Shown: positions 55,942 to 64,000 of the stretch, piece by piece
Position numbering within the stretch: position 1 is the stretch's first letter
Layout of the letters: the number at the start of each line of letters is the position of its first letter
Origin: Jannaschia seohaensis
GTDB lineage: Bacteria > Pseudomonadota > Alphaproteobacteria > Rhodobacterales > Rhodobacteraceae
Direction: 5' to 3'
Length of the DNA: 64,000 nucleotides
NCBI RefSeq assembly: GCF_900116765.1
Contig: NZ_UETC01000002.1
Span: forward strand, 248,001-312,000
Made by a program: the position numbers and the translations under genes
The notes under the pieces: generated by a model
What the model was told of the DNA's origin: nothing
The model's input: only the letters and a program-made list of their open reading frames with translations
The model's database searches: none

Positions 55942-56949
55942 TCACGCCCAGAAGAGGTCGTCGAACTCGATCCTGGTGCCCGCGCCAAGCTCCGCCACCA
56001 CTTCCAGCGTTCCATCCCGATCCCAGTCGATGGAAATCTGGCCTGTGGATTTGCGATAGGCCGCAACGCCGCTTTCGAGAAAACCGACAACCTCTGCCTC
56101 GGTCATCGCCCGGACCCGCGGATCGGCGGCGGTGTCGTCGAGCAGCAGCGCGTCGTCGAAGACCAGCCGGTCCATATCGTCGAAATCGGTGATCGTGACG
56201 CGAAGATCGTCCTCCTCCTCGATGAACGGGTCGCCCCCGATCACGAAGTAGTCCCGGCCCGCGCCCCCGGTCAGGACGTCCATCCCGCCCCATCCGATCA
56301 GAACGTTCCGCCCTTCGTTGCCGACGAGCTCGGTGTCTTCTCGCGCATAGGGGGGTTCGGCGACGAGCCACATGCTGCCAGCGCCGGGCACGGCAACGAT
56401 CCGGTCGATGCCGCTCATCTGGATTTCGACGTCACCATATTGGAACACGGTGTCAAAGCCCGCATCCGTGAATATCGGCAGATGGTTTTCGGGACCGGTG
56501 CTCATGTCGTCCCGCGTGCGCGGGTTGAAGTCATCGATCCCGACGGGAAACACGTGATAGACGTCATCGCCGGGCCCACCCCACATGGACGTGCCATTTG
56601 CCCCGGAATAGAGGGTGTCGTTGCCCTCACCGCCCCAAAGGATAACGTTCGGAGTATCGCCCCGCTCCAACGACCCGATCAGGACATCGTCCCCGGGGCC
56701 GCCGATCCCTTCCCCCACCGGCGTGCCCGCATAGAGCGTATCGTTTCCGCCCAGACCGTCGGTGCCGCGCTCGCCATAGATGGCGAAGTCTTCGCCATCG
56801 AGGTTCGTATGCTGGAACGAGAGATAGTCGTCTCCCTCGGTCGGTGTGGTGGAGACGCCCGGCTCCGGGCCGGTCAGGAATGCGAGGCGCGGATCTGGGA
56901 GGCCGGAAGGAAGGGGACACATCGCAGCACTCCATTGGCAGTGTGGCAT
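55942..56949 (-). CDS. RTX-type calcium-binding repeat protein
   Basis: A protein of about 335 aa with several glycine/aspartate-rich nonapeptides: 'GTDGLGGNDTLYAG', 'GGPGDDVLIGS', 'WGGEGNDTLYSGA', 'WGGPGDDVYHV' and 'LTGGAGRDYFVIGGD'. Such repeats bind Ca2+ outside the cell after type I secretion. The C-terminal part ('FDDMDRLVFDDALLLDDT', 'ISIDWDRDGTLEVVAELG') resembles the M10/RTX secretion domain. No toxin, protease or type I exporter gene is adjacent. Start may be GTG 56955, ATG 56949 or ATG 56922. Not a usual member of this chromosomal neighbourhood. Confidence 0.82.
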   Translation of the reverse strand: MPHCQWSAAMCPLPSGLPDPRLAFLTGPEPGVSTTPTEGDDYLSFQHTNLDGEDFAIYGERGTDGLGGNDTLYAGTPVGEGIGGPGDDVLIGSLERGDTPNVILWGGEGNDTLYSGANGTSMWGGPGDDVYHVFPVGIDDFNPRTRDDMSTGPENHLPIFTDAGFDTVFQYGDVEIQMSGIDRIVAVPGAGSMWLVAEPPYAREDTELVGNEGRNVLIGWGGMDVLTGGAGRDYFVIGGDPFIEEEDDLRVTITDFDDMDRLVFDDALLLDDTAADPRVRAMTEAEVVGFLESGVAAYRKSTGQISIDWDRDGTLEVVAELGAGTRIEFDDLFWA

Positions 56950-56955
56950 GCGCAC

Positions 56956-57239
56956 TCAATCCTAGAACGAATTTGGGCGCGAGGACAACCGGTCTGGCCC
57001 CTCCCCCGTGTCTTGCGCCCTACAGCCAGCGAGAGACGGTCGATGATGGGCGGGGTCGCGGATATCGGCGAGGCGGAGCAGGACGCGATAATTTCCTGGG
57101 ATCGGTCCCCCGGATTTCCGTATCACGCCCATCCGCGGGCAGGGGGTTTGGCATCACTCTCTGTGCTGCGCAACGTCCGGCTTTGTGACGCGTTCCGGGC
57201 GACATCGGGGTGCGGAATTGCGGAAAGGATCTCGGACTT
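56956..57239. other. Spacer upstream of the RTX gene
   Basis: About 280 bases between the start of the RTX gene and the first recognisable methyltransferase codons. An open frame from 57041 may include degraded N-terminal codons of that gene. No motif was recognised. Confidence 0.35.
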
Positions 57240-58147
57240 GTCCGACAGTACGACCGAAGCGATCCGTAATCGTTGGAACCGCCAGCAAGCCCCCAACAGC
57301 CGCGTGCACCCCCGATGGTGGAAGAGCAAGGCCGTCTGGACTCATGTCAATCGGACCGCCTTTGGGATCATCCGGGATACAGGCCGTTACGAATACGACA
57401 CCTGGCTCTCGCCAGTCACCTGTCAGACGCACCATACGAACGTGGCATCTCCGTCGGCTGCGGTATCGCGACGAAAGAACTCAATCTGCTGAAATCCGGG
57501 TTGGCAAAGCAGTTCGACCTCTACGACCTCACTACGGCCCGCAGGGACGAGGCGCTGCAGGATGCCGCCAAGCTCGGGCTGGAGGATAGAGTTACCTTCG
57601 GGACGAGCGATGCATTCGAGACGCAGCCGGAAGAGGTCTACAACCTTGTCTATTGGCACGCCGCACTGCACCACATGTTCGACGTCCCGGCCGCTGTAGC
57701 CTAGTCTCATAGGGCCATGCGGCCTGGCGGGGTTTTCGCCTTCAACGAGTATGTCGGCCCCGCGGCGCTTCCAATGGCCGGAAGAGGATCAAGAGATCGC
57801 GCAAATGGCCCGGCGGTCGATCCCGAAATCGACGCGCGCGCCTGCGCTGGAACAAGGCTACCGACTGAAATCGGCGATCTGGTGCCCGATCGAGGAGGAG
57901 ATGATCGACCATGAACCCTCCGAATCCGTTGATAGCGAGCGGACCCTGCCCGCCATCCGCGCGCAGTTCTCGGACAGGACGATCCAACCCATTGGCGGCC
58001 TGATCTATATGATGGCGCTGGGAAACGCCGTCTCCTACGCAAAGGGCGAAAACGAGCAGCGCTGGCTGCGCGATTGGCTGCATGTCGATTGGGGGGCTCG
58101 CCATGGCCGGCAAAACCTATTTCGCCGCGGGCATCTGCCGAAAGTAG
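57240..58147 (+). pseudogene. SAM-dependent methyltransferase, pseudogene
   Basis: A formerly intact class I methyltransferase. Pieces in order: 'TEAIRNRWNRQQAPNSRVHP' and 'WWKSKAVWTHVNR' (about 57255-57360), a frame change, then the SAM motif 'YERGISVGCGIATKELNLL' and 'FDLYDLTTARRDEALQ', 'YNLVYWHAALHHMFDVPAAV'. TAG at 57702-57704 apparently replaces a Trp codon, since the same frame goes on with 'SHRAMRPGGVFAFNEYVGP'. A second shift near 57770 leads to 'QWPEEDQEIAQMARRSIP' and 'QPIGGLIYMMALGNAVSY', and a third near 58090 leads to 'MAGKTYFAAGICRK' and TAG at 58145. At least three frame changes and one nonsense codon make it dead. Confidence 0.88.
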
Positions 58148-58148
58148 A

Positions 58149-58164
58149 CCGGCCTCAAGGCCGG
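58149..58164. terminator. Hairpin between pseudogene and bamD
   Basis: Perfect stem CCGGCC-TCAA-GGCCGG one base after the final stop of the dead methyltransferase and 20 bases before the bamD stop. No T-run; it could end the leftward bamD transcript. Confidence 0.5.
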
Positions 58165-58183
58165 CGCAGTGGTAGCAGCCCCG

Positions 58184-59029
58184 CTACAGCCAGCGTCCCC
58201 GGATCGTCCGGTCATAGATCGAGCGCAGCCAACCCGTCCCTGCGGCTTCGGGTGCCAACCCCTGGCCGGTGAGCTGGCGGTAGGCGTCGTCGTAGAAGGG
58301 CGAGGACTGGAAGTTGTAGCCCAGGATCGCGCCGGCCGTCTGCGCCTCGTCGGTCAGTCCCAGGGCGAGATAGGCCTCGACCAGCCGCATCAGCGCCTCG
58401 GGCGTGTGGGTCGTGGTCTGAAACTCCTCCACGACGGCGCGGAAGCGGTTGATGGCGGCCGGGTAGTGGCCCCGCTTCAGGTAGTAGCGGCCGATCTCCA
58501 TCTCCTTCGACGCGAGATGGTCGAAGGCCAGATCGAACTTGAGGATGCTGGAGCGCGCGTATTCGCTTTCGGGATAGCGCTCGATCACGGTGCGCAGCGC
58601 CGAGAGCGCCTGGAAGGTCAGGCCCTGGTCGCGGCCGACCTGGTCGATCTGGTCGTAATAGGTGAGCGCCAAGAGATACTGGGCGTAAGCCGCGTCCTCA
58701 TCCGCCGGATAGAAGTCGATGAAGCGCTGCGCGGCGGCGCGGGCGTTCTCGTAGTCGCGGTCGGCATGGTAGGCGAAGGCCTGCATGATCAGGCCGCGCC
58801 GCGCCCATTCGGAGAACGGGTAGAGCCGCTCGATCTCGGCGAAAAGCTGCGCGGCGTCGTCGGGATCGCCGCGATCGAGCTCCCGCTCGGCCTGCTGGAA
58901 GATGACCTCGGGCGCGGTGTCCTCGATCGACAGCTCCTGGTCGCCACGACCGCAGGCGGCCAGCACCAGCGCGCCGCAGATGGCGATCACCGGGGCGCTT
59001 CTCAGCCTGCCCGTCCGGCTTGTCCTCAT
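58184..59029 (-). CDS. bamD: Outer-membrane assembly lipoprotein BamD
   Basis: Essential lipoprotein of the BAM complex that inserts beta-barrel proteins such as LptD. The 281-aa protein has a lipoprotein signal ('ICGALVLAACG', lipidated Cys near residue 26) and five TPR-like helical repeats ('VIFQQAERELDRGDPDDAAQLF', 'RAAAQRFIDFYPADEDAAYAQYL', both in part; 'LTYYDQIDQVGRDQ' is a family hallmark). The ATG at 59029 begins the signal peptide. Downstream of lpxC by 94 bases on the same strand. Confidence 0.95.
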   Translation of the reverse strand: MRTSRTGRLRSAPVIAICGALVLAACGRGDQELSIEDTAPEVIFQQAERELDRGDPDDAAQLFAEIERLYPFSEWARRGLIMQAFAYHADRDYENARAAAQRFIDFYPADEDAAYAQYLLALTYYDQIDQVGRDQGLTFQALSALRTVIERYPESEYARSSILKFDLAFDHLASKEMEIGRYYLKRGHYPAAINRFRAVVEEFQTTTHTPEALMRLVEAYLALGLTDEAQTAGAILGYNFQSSPFYDDAYRQLTGQGLAPEAAGTGWLRSIYDRTIRGRWL

Positions 59030-59122
59030 GGTCGCGTCCCTTGCCCGGTCTGCCCTGTCGGGCGTGTCGCAGGTATAGGCGGGACCGGCGGGGGTGTGAA
59101 GCATCGGGCGGAGGATCATCCG

Positions 59123-60037
59123 TCAGAGATGCGCGAACACATCCTTTTCCAGCCCCGCGCCGGGAAGCACGTCGCACTCCCCTTCGGAGAGGGTGCGAAC
59201 CCGGTAGGCGAGCGGGTCGGCAAAGAGCGCATGCAGCAGACGGTTCGTCATCTCGTGCCCGCCGCGGATCGAGGTGAAGCGGCCCAGGATCGGCGCACCG
59301 GCCAGAGCCAGATCGCCCAGCGCGTCCAGCATCTTGTGGCGCACCGCTTCGTCCGCGTGGCGCAGGCCGCCCGGATTTACCACCCGGTCGCCATCGAACA
59401 CCACGGCATTGTCGAGCGAGCCGCCCAGCGCCTTGCCGGCGGCGCGCATCGCGTCGACATCCTGCTGACGGCAGAAGGTCCGGCTGTCGCAGAGCTCGCG
59501 CACGAAGGTGCCGTTCGACAGCCGCAACACCTTGTGCTGCCGGCCGATCGCCCGGTCGGCGAAATCGATCGAGAAGTCGATTTCCAGCTCGCTCGCGGGC
59601 TCCAGAACGGCGGTCCGCTCTCCATCGGTCACCGAGACCCGGCGCAGCACCTCGATGGCGTGGACGGGCATGGCCTGGCGGCGGATGCCGGCCTTGAGAA
59701 TGGCGCGCACGAATTCGGCGGCGGAGCCGTCGAGGATCGGCACCTCCGGCCCGTCGATCTCGACGATCGCGTTGAGGACGCCGCAGCCGGCCAGCGCGGC
59801 CATGACATGCTCGACCGTCGAGACGGACACCCCGGCCTCGTTGACGAGCAGCGTGCAGAGCGGCGAGGTCTGCACGAGGTTGTGACGGGCGGGGATCATG
59901 TTGTCCCCGTCGACATCGGTGCGGCGGAACCAGACCCCGTGATGGGCGCCGGCCGGATGGATCGCGATGCGGGCGGGCAGGCCGGAATGGAGACCGACGC
60001 CGCTGAGCCGGATGACGGATTTGACCGTGGTTTGCAT
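59123..60037 (-). CDS. lpxC: UDP-3-O-acyl-N-acetylglucosamine deacetylase
   Basis: Zinc deacetylase making the committed step of lipid A synthesis. The 304-aa protein starts 'MQTTVKSVIRLSGVGLHSG', and has 'VSTVEHVMAALAGCG' (zinc His), 'DGSAAEFVRAI', 'FCRQQDVDAMRAAG' and 'KMLDALGDLALAGAPILG', with the His of 'SIRGGHEMTNRLLHAL'. ATG at 60037. Located between ftsZ and bamD as in relatives. Confidence 0.97.
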   Translation of the reverse strand: MQTTVKSVIRLSGVGLHSGLPARIAIHPAGAHHGVWFRRTDVDGDNMIPARHNLVQTSPLCTLLVNEAGVSVSTVEHVMAALAGCGVLNAIVEIDGPEVPILDGSAAEFVRAILKAGIRRQAMPVHAIEVLRRVSVTDGERTAVLEPASELEIDFSIDFADRAIGRQHKVLRLSNGTFVRELCDSRTFCRQQDVDAMRAAGKALGGSLDNAVVFDGDRVVNPGGLRHADEAVRHKMLDALGDLALAGAPILGRFTSIRGGHEMTNRLLHALFADPLAYRVRTLSEGECDVLPGAGLEKDVFAHL

Positions 60038-60407
60038 CTGCGTCGACCTCGTCTTTTTGGCGGGAGGTCGTGGCGCCTCCTCTGTCGAGGGTCAGCTATG
60101 GCGGTGCGGTCCGCAGCACAATTCAACCATGGTTACGGACTGAAACAGGCCACCGAGGGCAGTGGCGGAAATGCGCCGATCCCAAAGATGCGCTCTAAAT
60201 TTGCAGAGAAATCAACGTCACATCCGGGCACGGATGCGTGACCCGGTGCCTTGCCGGCGCCCCTTCGTGATGACGTGGGAACGGAATTACGTCAGTCCGT
60301 TGCCATCCCGAGACAGTCGAGGCGCCCGCACGTCCGGTCCGAAACGGATGACGGCGGCCCCCCGAAGGAGGCCGCCGCCCGTCGCTTTGGGTCTTTGAAG
60401 ACTGCGG
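60038..60407. promoter_or_regulatory. ftsZ-lpxC intergenic region with terminator-like hairpin
   Basis: 370 bases between the ftsZ stop and the lpxC start on the minus strand. A GC-rich hairpin GGCGGCCCCC-GAA-GGAGGCCGCC (60354-60376, one mismatch) lies 32 bases after the ftsZ stop and may terminate it. The AT-rich part at about 60180-60230 probably contains the lpxC promoter. No gene is seen. Confidence 0.5.
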
Positions 60408-62003
60408 TCAGTTGGCCTGACGGCGCAGGAAGGCCGGGATCTCGATCCGCTCTTCTTCGGGCTCGGCGGCAGCGGCCGGGCGCTTCGGCGCCTGAGGCTC
60501 GACCGGAGCGCCATCGCCGGACCCGGTCATCCGGTTGATCAGGGAACCGATGCCGAAGCGCTGGCCGTGATGCTCGCCCGACGGCGCGGAGGGCGTGCGG
60601 GGAGCGGCAGCGCGCGGGGCGGCGGGCGCTTCGGCGCCCCGCTCGGAGCGCTCACCGCGCAGCACGGCAGCGCGCAGGCGCTCCATGGTTTCGGGCGACG
60701 GCGAGCCGGGGCGCGGGGCGGTGAAGCTCGCCGCGGGCTCGGCCGCTTGCGCCGGCTCGCTCTGCGCCGCGGCGCGATAGACGGGCGCCTCGGGCTGGGG
60801 CGACGGGCGGTGGCTGAAGAAATCCTCGACCGGGACTTCCTCTTCTTCGGCCGCCGCGGCGGCCGCGTCGAAGAAGTTCGGCTCCTCCGGTTCGGTCCGC
60901 GCGGCGACGGGCGCCGGGGCAGGCTCGGGCTCCGGCTGGCGGGCGACCGGGGCGGGCGCGGCAGGCGCTTCCACCGGGACAGCGGCCTCGGACAGGCGGC
61001 GGCGCGGGACCGGCATCTCCTGGCTGGCGGCGGCGTCGATCCCCGTGGCCACGACGGAGACGCGCATCATGCCTTCCATCTCAGGCTCAAGCGTGGAGCC
61101 GACGATGATGTTGGCGTCCTCGTCCACCTCCTGGCGGATGCGGTTCGCGGCCTCGTCCATCTCGAACAGCGTCAGGTCGTAGCCACCGGTGATGTTGATC
61201 AGCACGCCCTTGGCGCCCTTCAGCGACAGCTCGTCGAGCAGCGGGTTGGCGATGGCCTTTTCGGCGGCCTCGATGGCGCGGTCCTCGCCCTCACCCTCGC
61301 CGGTGCCCATCATGGCCTTGCCCATCTCGTCCATGACGGAACGGACGTCGGCGAAGTCCAGGTTGATCATGCCCGGACGGACCATGAGATCAGTCACGCC
61401 CTTGACGCCCTGATAGAGCACATCGTCGGCGAGCGAGAACGCCTCGGTGAAGGTCGTCCGCTCGGTCGCAAGGCGGAACAGGTTCTGATTCGGGATGATG
61501 ATCAGCGTGTCGACGACCTTTTGCAGCGCCTCGACGCCGGCCTCGGCTTGGCGCATCCGCTTGGCGCCCTCGAACTGGAACGGCTTGGTGACGACTCCGA
61601 CGGTTAGGATGCCTAGCTCGCGGGCGGCCTGCGCGATGATCGGCGCGGCGCCGGTGCCGGTGCCGCCGCCCATGCCGGCGGTGATGAAGCACATATGCGC
61701 GCCGTCGAGACGGGCCACGATCTCTTCGATGGATTCCTCGGCGGCAGAGGCGCCGACCTGCGGCCGCGCGCCCGCGCCCAGACCCTCGGTGACGTGCACG
61801 CCCAACTGGATGCGGGCCTGGGCCTGGTTCTGCTGGAGCGCCTGAGCGTCGGTATTGGCGACGACGAACTCAACCCCCTCCAGATCTTTCTGGATCATGT
61901 TGTTGACGGCATTCCCGCCCGCCCCTCCGACACCGAAAACGGTGATACGCGGACGGAGGTCGAGCTCGGCGGTCCCGCCGGGCATGGAGAGATTCAATGT
62001 CAT
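60408..62003 (-). CDS. ftsZ: Cell division protein FtsZ
   Basis: Tubulin-like GTPase forming the division ring. The 531-aa protein has '[18 protein letters not shown]', the tubulin signature '[18 protein letters not shown]', the T7 loop '[11 protein letters not shown]' and a typical GTPase fold to about residue 320. A long Pro/Ala/Glu-rich linker (about 330-500) follows, and the C-terminal conserved peptide is '[14 protein letters not shown]', which binds FtsA and other partners. ATG at 62003 gives '[10 protein letters not shown]'. Confidence 0.98.
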   Translation of the reverse strand: MTLNLSMPGGTAELDLRPRITVFGVGGAGGNAVNNMIQKDLEGVEFVVANTDAQALQQNQAQARIQLGVHVTEGLGAGARPQVGASAAEESIEEIVARLDGAHMCFITAGMGGGTGTGAAPIIAQAARELGILTVGVVTKPFQFEGAKRMRQAEAGVEALQKVVDTLIIIPNQNLFRLATERTTFTEAFSLADDVLYQGVKGVTDLMVRPGMINLDFADVRSVMDEMGKAMMGTGEGEGEDRAIEAAEKAIANPLLDELSLKGAKGVLINITGGYDLTLFEMDEAANRIRQEVDEDANIIVGSTLEPEMEGMMRVSVVATGIDAAASQEMPVPRRRLSEAAVPVEAPAAPAPVARQPEPEPAPAPVAARTEPEEPNFFDAAAAAAEEEEVPVEDFFSHRPSPQPEAPVYRAAAQSEPAQAAEPAASFTAPRPGSPSPETMERLRAAVLRGERSERGAEAPAAPRAAAPRTPSAPSGEHHGQRFGIGSLINRMTGSGDGAPVEPQAPKRPAAAAEPEEERIEIPAFLRRQAN

Positions 62004-62276
62004 CGTTGATCCACCTGTATTGATGGCCCGCCACAGGCCTCTGCTCACGTTCTCGGACGATCTCGCGTCGCCTTCTTAGCGTCACAGTTTAGCGAGGGTG
62101 TTGCCACGCGTCACCACCAAAAACGAATCGGCATGTCGACTTTTGGCAGATCAGCAACGCCGCCATCCGGCGCCGCAGCCGAGCGCCGACCGCCCTGCCC
62201 CGCCCCCCCGTGTCGGCCTTGCCAGAACGCGGGCGCGGAGCGATGCTGTCTTCGCTACATCAAGGGAGGTCTCGAC
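62004..62276. promoter_or_regulatory. Divergent region upstream of ftsZ
   Basis: A 273-base region between divergent ftsZ and a small membrane-protein gene. ftsZ has an AGGTGG ribosome-binding site 9 bases before its ATG. ftsZ may be regulated by CtrA in alphaproteobacteria, but I could not find a full TTAA-N7-TTAA site. Confidence 0.4.
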
Positions 62277-62480
62277 ATGACCGTAGAGCGAACGATCCTT
62301 CTCGTTGTCGGCGTCATTGTGCTGGCCAGTGTCCTTCTGGCGGTCACCGTCAGCATCAAATGGCTCTGGCTGACCGGCATCCTGGGCGCGCATCTGATCC
62401 AGGCATCCTTTACCGGCATCTGCCCGGTGGTGATGACGCTCAAGAAGATGGGGCTGCCGACCAAGGCCGGCTTCGCCTGA
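62277..62480 (+). CDS. DUF2892 (YgaP-like transmembrane) protein
   Basis: A 67-aa membrane protein with two hydrophobic helices ('ILLVVGVIVLASVLLAVTV' and 'WLTGILGAHLIQASFTGICP') and the DUF2892 ending 'GICPVVMTLKKMGLP'. Such domains are found alone or fused to rhodaneses (YgaP) and are thought to act in sulfur or small-molecule handling. ATG at 62277 with AAGGGAGG upstream. It is on the plus strand, unlike the fts genes on both sides, so it interrupts the fts transcription unit. Confidence 0.85.
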   Translation: MTVERTILLVVGVIVLASVLLAVTVSIKWLWLTGILGAHLIQASFTGICPVVMTLKKMGLPTKAGFA

Positions 62481-62489
62481 TCCGCCCCA

Positions 62490-63818
62490 TCACCAATTGT
62501 CCTTGAACCAACGCACGGCGCGGCGCAGCGGCGCGCCGTGGGTGCGGGCGGGGATGTAGTCGAAATCCCAGAATTCGTCCTGCGGCTCGGCACCCTGCAT
62601 GCAGAGCCCCACACAGGCGGCGAAAGCAGGCCCCTTGGCCGCCTCGGGCAAGCCCTGAACCCTGAGCGGGCGGCCAAGACGCACCTGATTGCCCAGCACC
62701 CGCGCCGCCAGCGCGTCGAGCCCCGGGGTCTGGGACGCGCCGCCGGTCAGCACGATCCGCTGCGACGGCAGATCGCGGAAGCCAGCCGCGTCGAGACGCG
62801 CGCGCACCTCCTCCAGGATCTCCTCGACCCGGGGCCGGATGACACCGATCAGATCGGTCCGCGTGATGGTGCGGCGGTCATGGTGCCAATCGCCGGTCTC
62901 GCCCTCCAGCGCGATCTGCTCGCGGTCGTCCATGCCGGTGGCGACGACGCCGCCGTAGCGCGTCTTGATCATCTCGGCCATCTCGCGCGGGATCAGGAAG
63001 CCTTGCGAGATATCGGAGGTCACATGGTCGCCGCCCATCCGGACGGTGTCGGCGAAGACCATGTGCTTGCGCATGAAAATCGAGATGCCGGTGGTCCCGC
63101 CGCCCATGTCGATGCAGGCGGCGCCGAGTTCCTTTTCGTCCTCGACCAGCGCGCTGGTGGCCGCCGCATAGGGGGCGGAGGCCAAACCCGCCAGCTCAAG
63201 ATCGCAGCGGTGAATGCAAGTGAGCAGGCTCTCGATGGCGAAGGCGTCGACCGAGAGCATGTGGACATCGGCCCGCAGGATCTCGCCGGTCTGGCCCCGG
63301 GGATCGCGGAGGGTCGTGCGGTGGTCGATGCCGAAATTGACGGGCTGGGCGTGCAGGATCTCCCGCCCCTCCCCCAGATCGGGTGCGTCGACCGAGGCCA
63401 GAACGCGGCCCACGTCGTGGACGGTGCAGGGGCCGGATTCCAGCATGACCTCGCCCGAAAGGCCCAGGCTGCCGGGCCGGCCGCCGGAGAAGCAGGCGAT
63501 GACATGATCGACGCGCACCCCCGCCATCTTCTGCGCGCCCTGCACGGCGGTGCGGATCGCGCGCTCGGTCTCGGGCATGGCGTCGACCTCGCCCATGCGG
63601 ATGCCGCGGGACCGCGTCGTGGTGGCGCCGATCACCCGGAAATTCGACTGGCCGGCCATATGGCCCACGCCCTCGCCCTGGGGCGTATTCTCCTCGAAGC
63701 GGAGGACGAGACAGGCCGTCTTATGCGTGCCCACGTCCAGGATCGCCACGACGCCACGTTGCAGCGCGGCCTGACGCTTGCGGCGCATCGCGCGCTGGGC
63801 TTGGAACACACGGCTCAT
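62490..63818 (-). CDS. ftsA: Cell division protein FtsA
   Basis: Actin-like ATPase that anchors FtsZ to the membrane. The 442-aa protein has 'VVAILDVGTHKTACLVLRF' (phosphate-1), 'AACIDMGGGTTGISIFMRK' (phosphate-2) and 'RIVLTGGASQTPGLDALA'. The C-terminal amphipathic membrane-targeting helix is 'LRRAVRWFKDNW'. Starts at ATG 63818, overlapping the ftsQ stop by 2-3 bases (ATGA). Ends 10 bases before the DUF2892 stop, convergent. Confidence 0.97.
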   Translation of the reverse strand: MSRVFQAQRAMRRKRQAALQRGVVAILDVGTHKTACLVLRFEENTPQGEGVGHMAGQSNFRVIGATTTRSRGIRMGEVDAMPETERAIRTAVQGAQKMAGVRVDHVIACFSGGRPGSLGLSGEVMLESGPCTVHDVGRVLASVDAPDLGEGREILHAQPVNFGIDHRTTLRDPRGQTGEILRADVHMLSVDAFAIESLLTCIHRCDLELAGLASAPYAAATSALVEDEKELGAACIDMGGGTTGISIFMRKHMVFADTVRMGGDHVTSDISQGFLIPREMAEMIKTRYGGVVATGMDDREQIALEGETGDWHHDRRTITRTDLIGVIRPRVEEILEEVRARLDAAGFRDLPSQRIVLTGGASQTPGLDALAARVLGNQVRLGRPLRVQGLPEAAKGPAFAACVGLCMQGAEPQDEFWDFDYIPARTHGAPLRRAVRWFKDNW

Positions 63819-64000
63819 TCGTCGTCCTTCTCATAGCTCAGCCGTTCGAGATCCTGGAGGCGCTTGAGCTCTTCGCGCGCAGGGTCGGACAGCCGGAGGG
63901 TGGGGCGGTCGCCGAGCCTGAGGTCCACGACGGTCACGTCGCGGGCCAGCAGGTCGGTCGCGGAATGCATGGCCAGCACGCGGTCGAGCGCGGCGGCGGG
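63815..64000 (-). CDS. ftsQ: Cell division protein FtsQ, C-terminal part
   Basis: The last 61 residues of a protein ending at TGA (63815-63817), overlapping the ftsA ATG. The visible sequence 'PAAALDRVLAMHSATDLLARD', 'VTVVDLRLGDRPTLRLSDPA' is the end of the POTRA/beta domain of FtsQ, with a charged tail 'REELKRLQDLERLSYEKDDE'. The position directly upstream of ftsA supports the call. The rest lies outside the window. Confidence 0.85.
   Translation of the reverse strand, partial: PAAALDRVLAMHSATDLLARDVTVVDLRLGDRPTLRLSDPAREELKRLQDLERLSYEKDDE

Overview
The window is high-GC chromosomal DNA from an alphaproteobacterium, almost certainly of the order Rhodobacterales (Rhodobacter/Roseobacter group). 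This rests on the protein families and their order: ftsQ-ftsA-ftsZ-lpxC-bamD-recN, lptF-lptG-lptD-surA-pdxA-rsmA, prmC-prfA with a DUF4167 gene, divergent xseA/purD and tadA/rluB, glnB-glnA, and the ftsY-yciB block. No rRNA, tRNA, CRISPR array, insertion sequence or prophage was recognised. Species cannot be assigned by eye.

Layout. 1-3.9 kb: 3' end of an SDR oxidoreductase, a small unknown gene, a P1/S58 peptidase, then tadA and rluB. 3.9-7.9 kb: a gene-poor gap, then ftsY, a small unknown gene, an EamA transporter and yciB, all leftward. 7.9-12.8 kb: a lytic transglycosylase, an orphan NuoE-NuoF type flavoprotein facing away from an alkane hydroxylase gene, and two small conserved genes. 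12.9-20.2 kb: xseA, a probably frameshifted membrane gene, purD, the NAD(P)HX repair enzyme, glnB-glnA. 20.3-25.7 kb: aldo/keto reductase with a YdhR-like protein, aroQ, about 2.3 kb of decayed DNA holding a dead response regulator, and mnmH. 26-38.6 kb: GntR regulator, HAD nucleotidase and UbiH-type hydroxylase, class V aminotransferase, an alpha/beta hydrolase, two Lrp regulators divergent from ilvC, transporters (EamA, TrkH), holC and pepA. 38.7-46.1 kb: one tightly packed envelope/RNA operon. 46.1-54.2 kb: translation-termination genes (prfA, prmC), dgkA, purB, guaD and mgtE. 54.2-64 kb: recN, an RTX-type gene plus a wrecked methyltransferase gene, then the leftward ftsQAZ-lpxC-bamD cluster.

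How the genes work together. Most of the window is housekeeping: nucleotide metabolism (purD, purB, guaD), nitrogen control (glnBA), tRNA/rRNA modification (tadA, mnmH, rluB, rsmA), outer-membrane assembly (lptFGD, surA-like, bamD, lpxC) and cell division (ftsQAZ). Many adjacent genes overlap by 4 bp (ATGA or GTGA), so translational coupling is likely.

The unusual material is accessory. Candidates are the RTX plus methyltransferase-pseudogene block between bamD and recN, the decayed two-component locus after aroQ, an in-frame amber codon inside a membrane-protein gene, a one-base frameshift in a TIGR04222-like gene, the orphan fused flavoprotein beside alkB, and two families of dispersed intergenic palindromes. 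I did not find a system that I would call clearly new.
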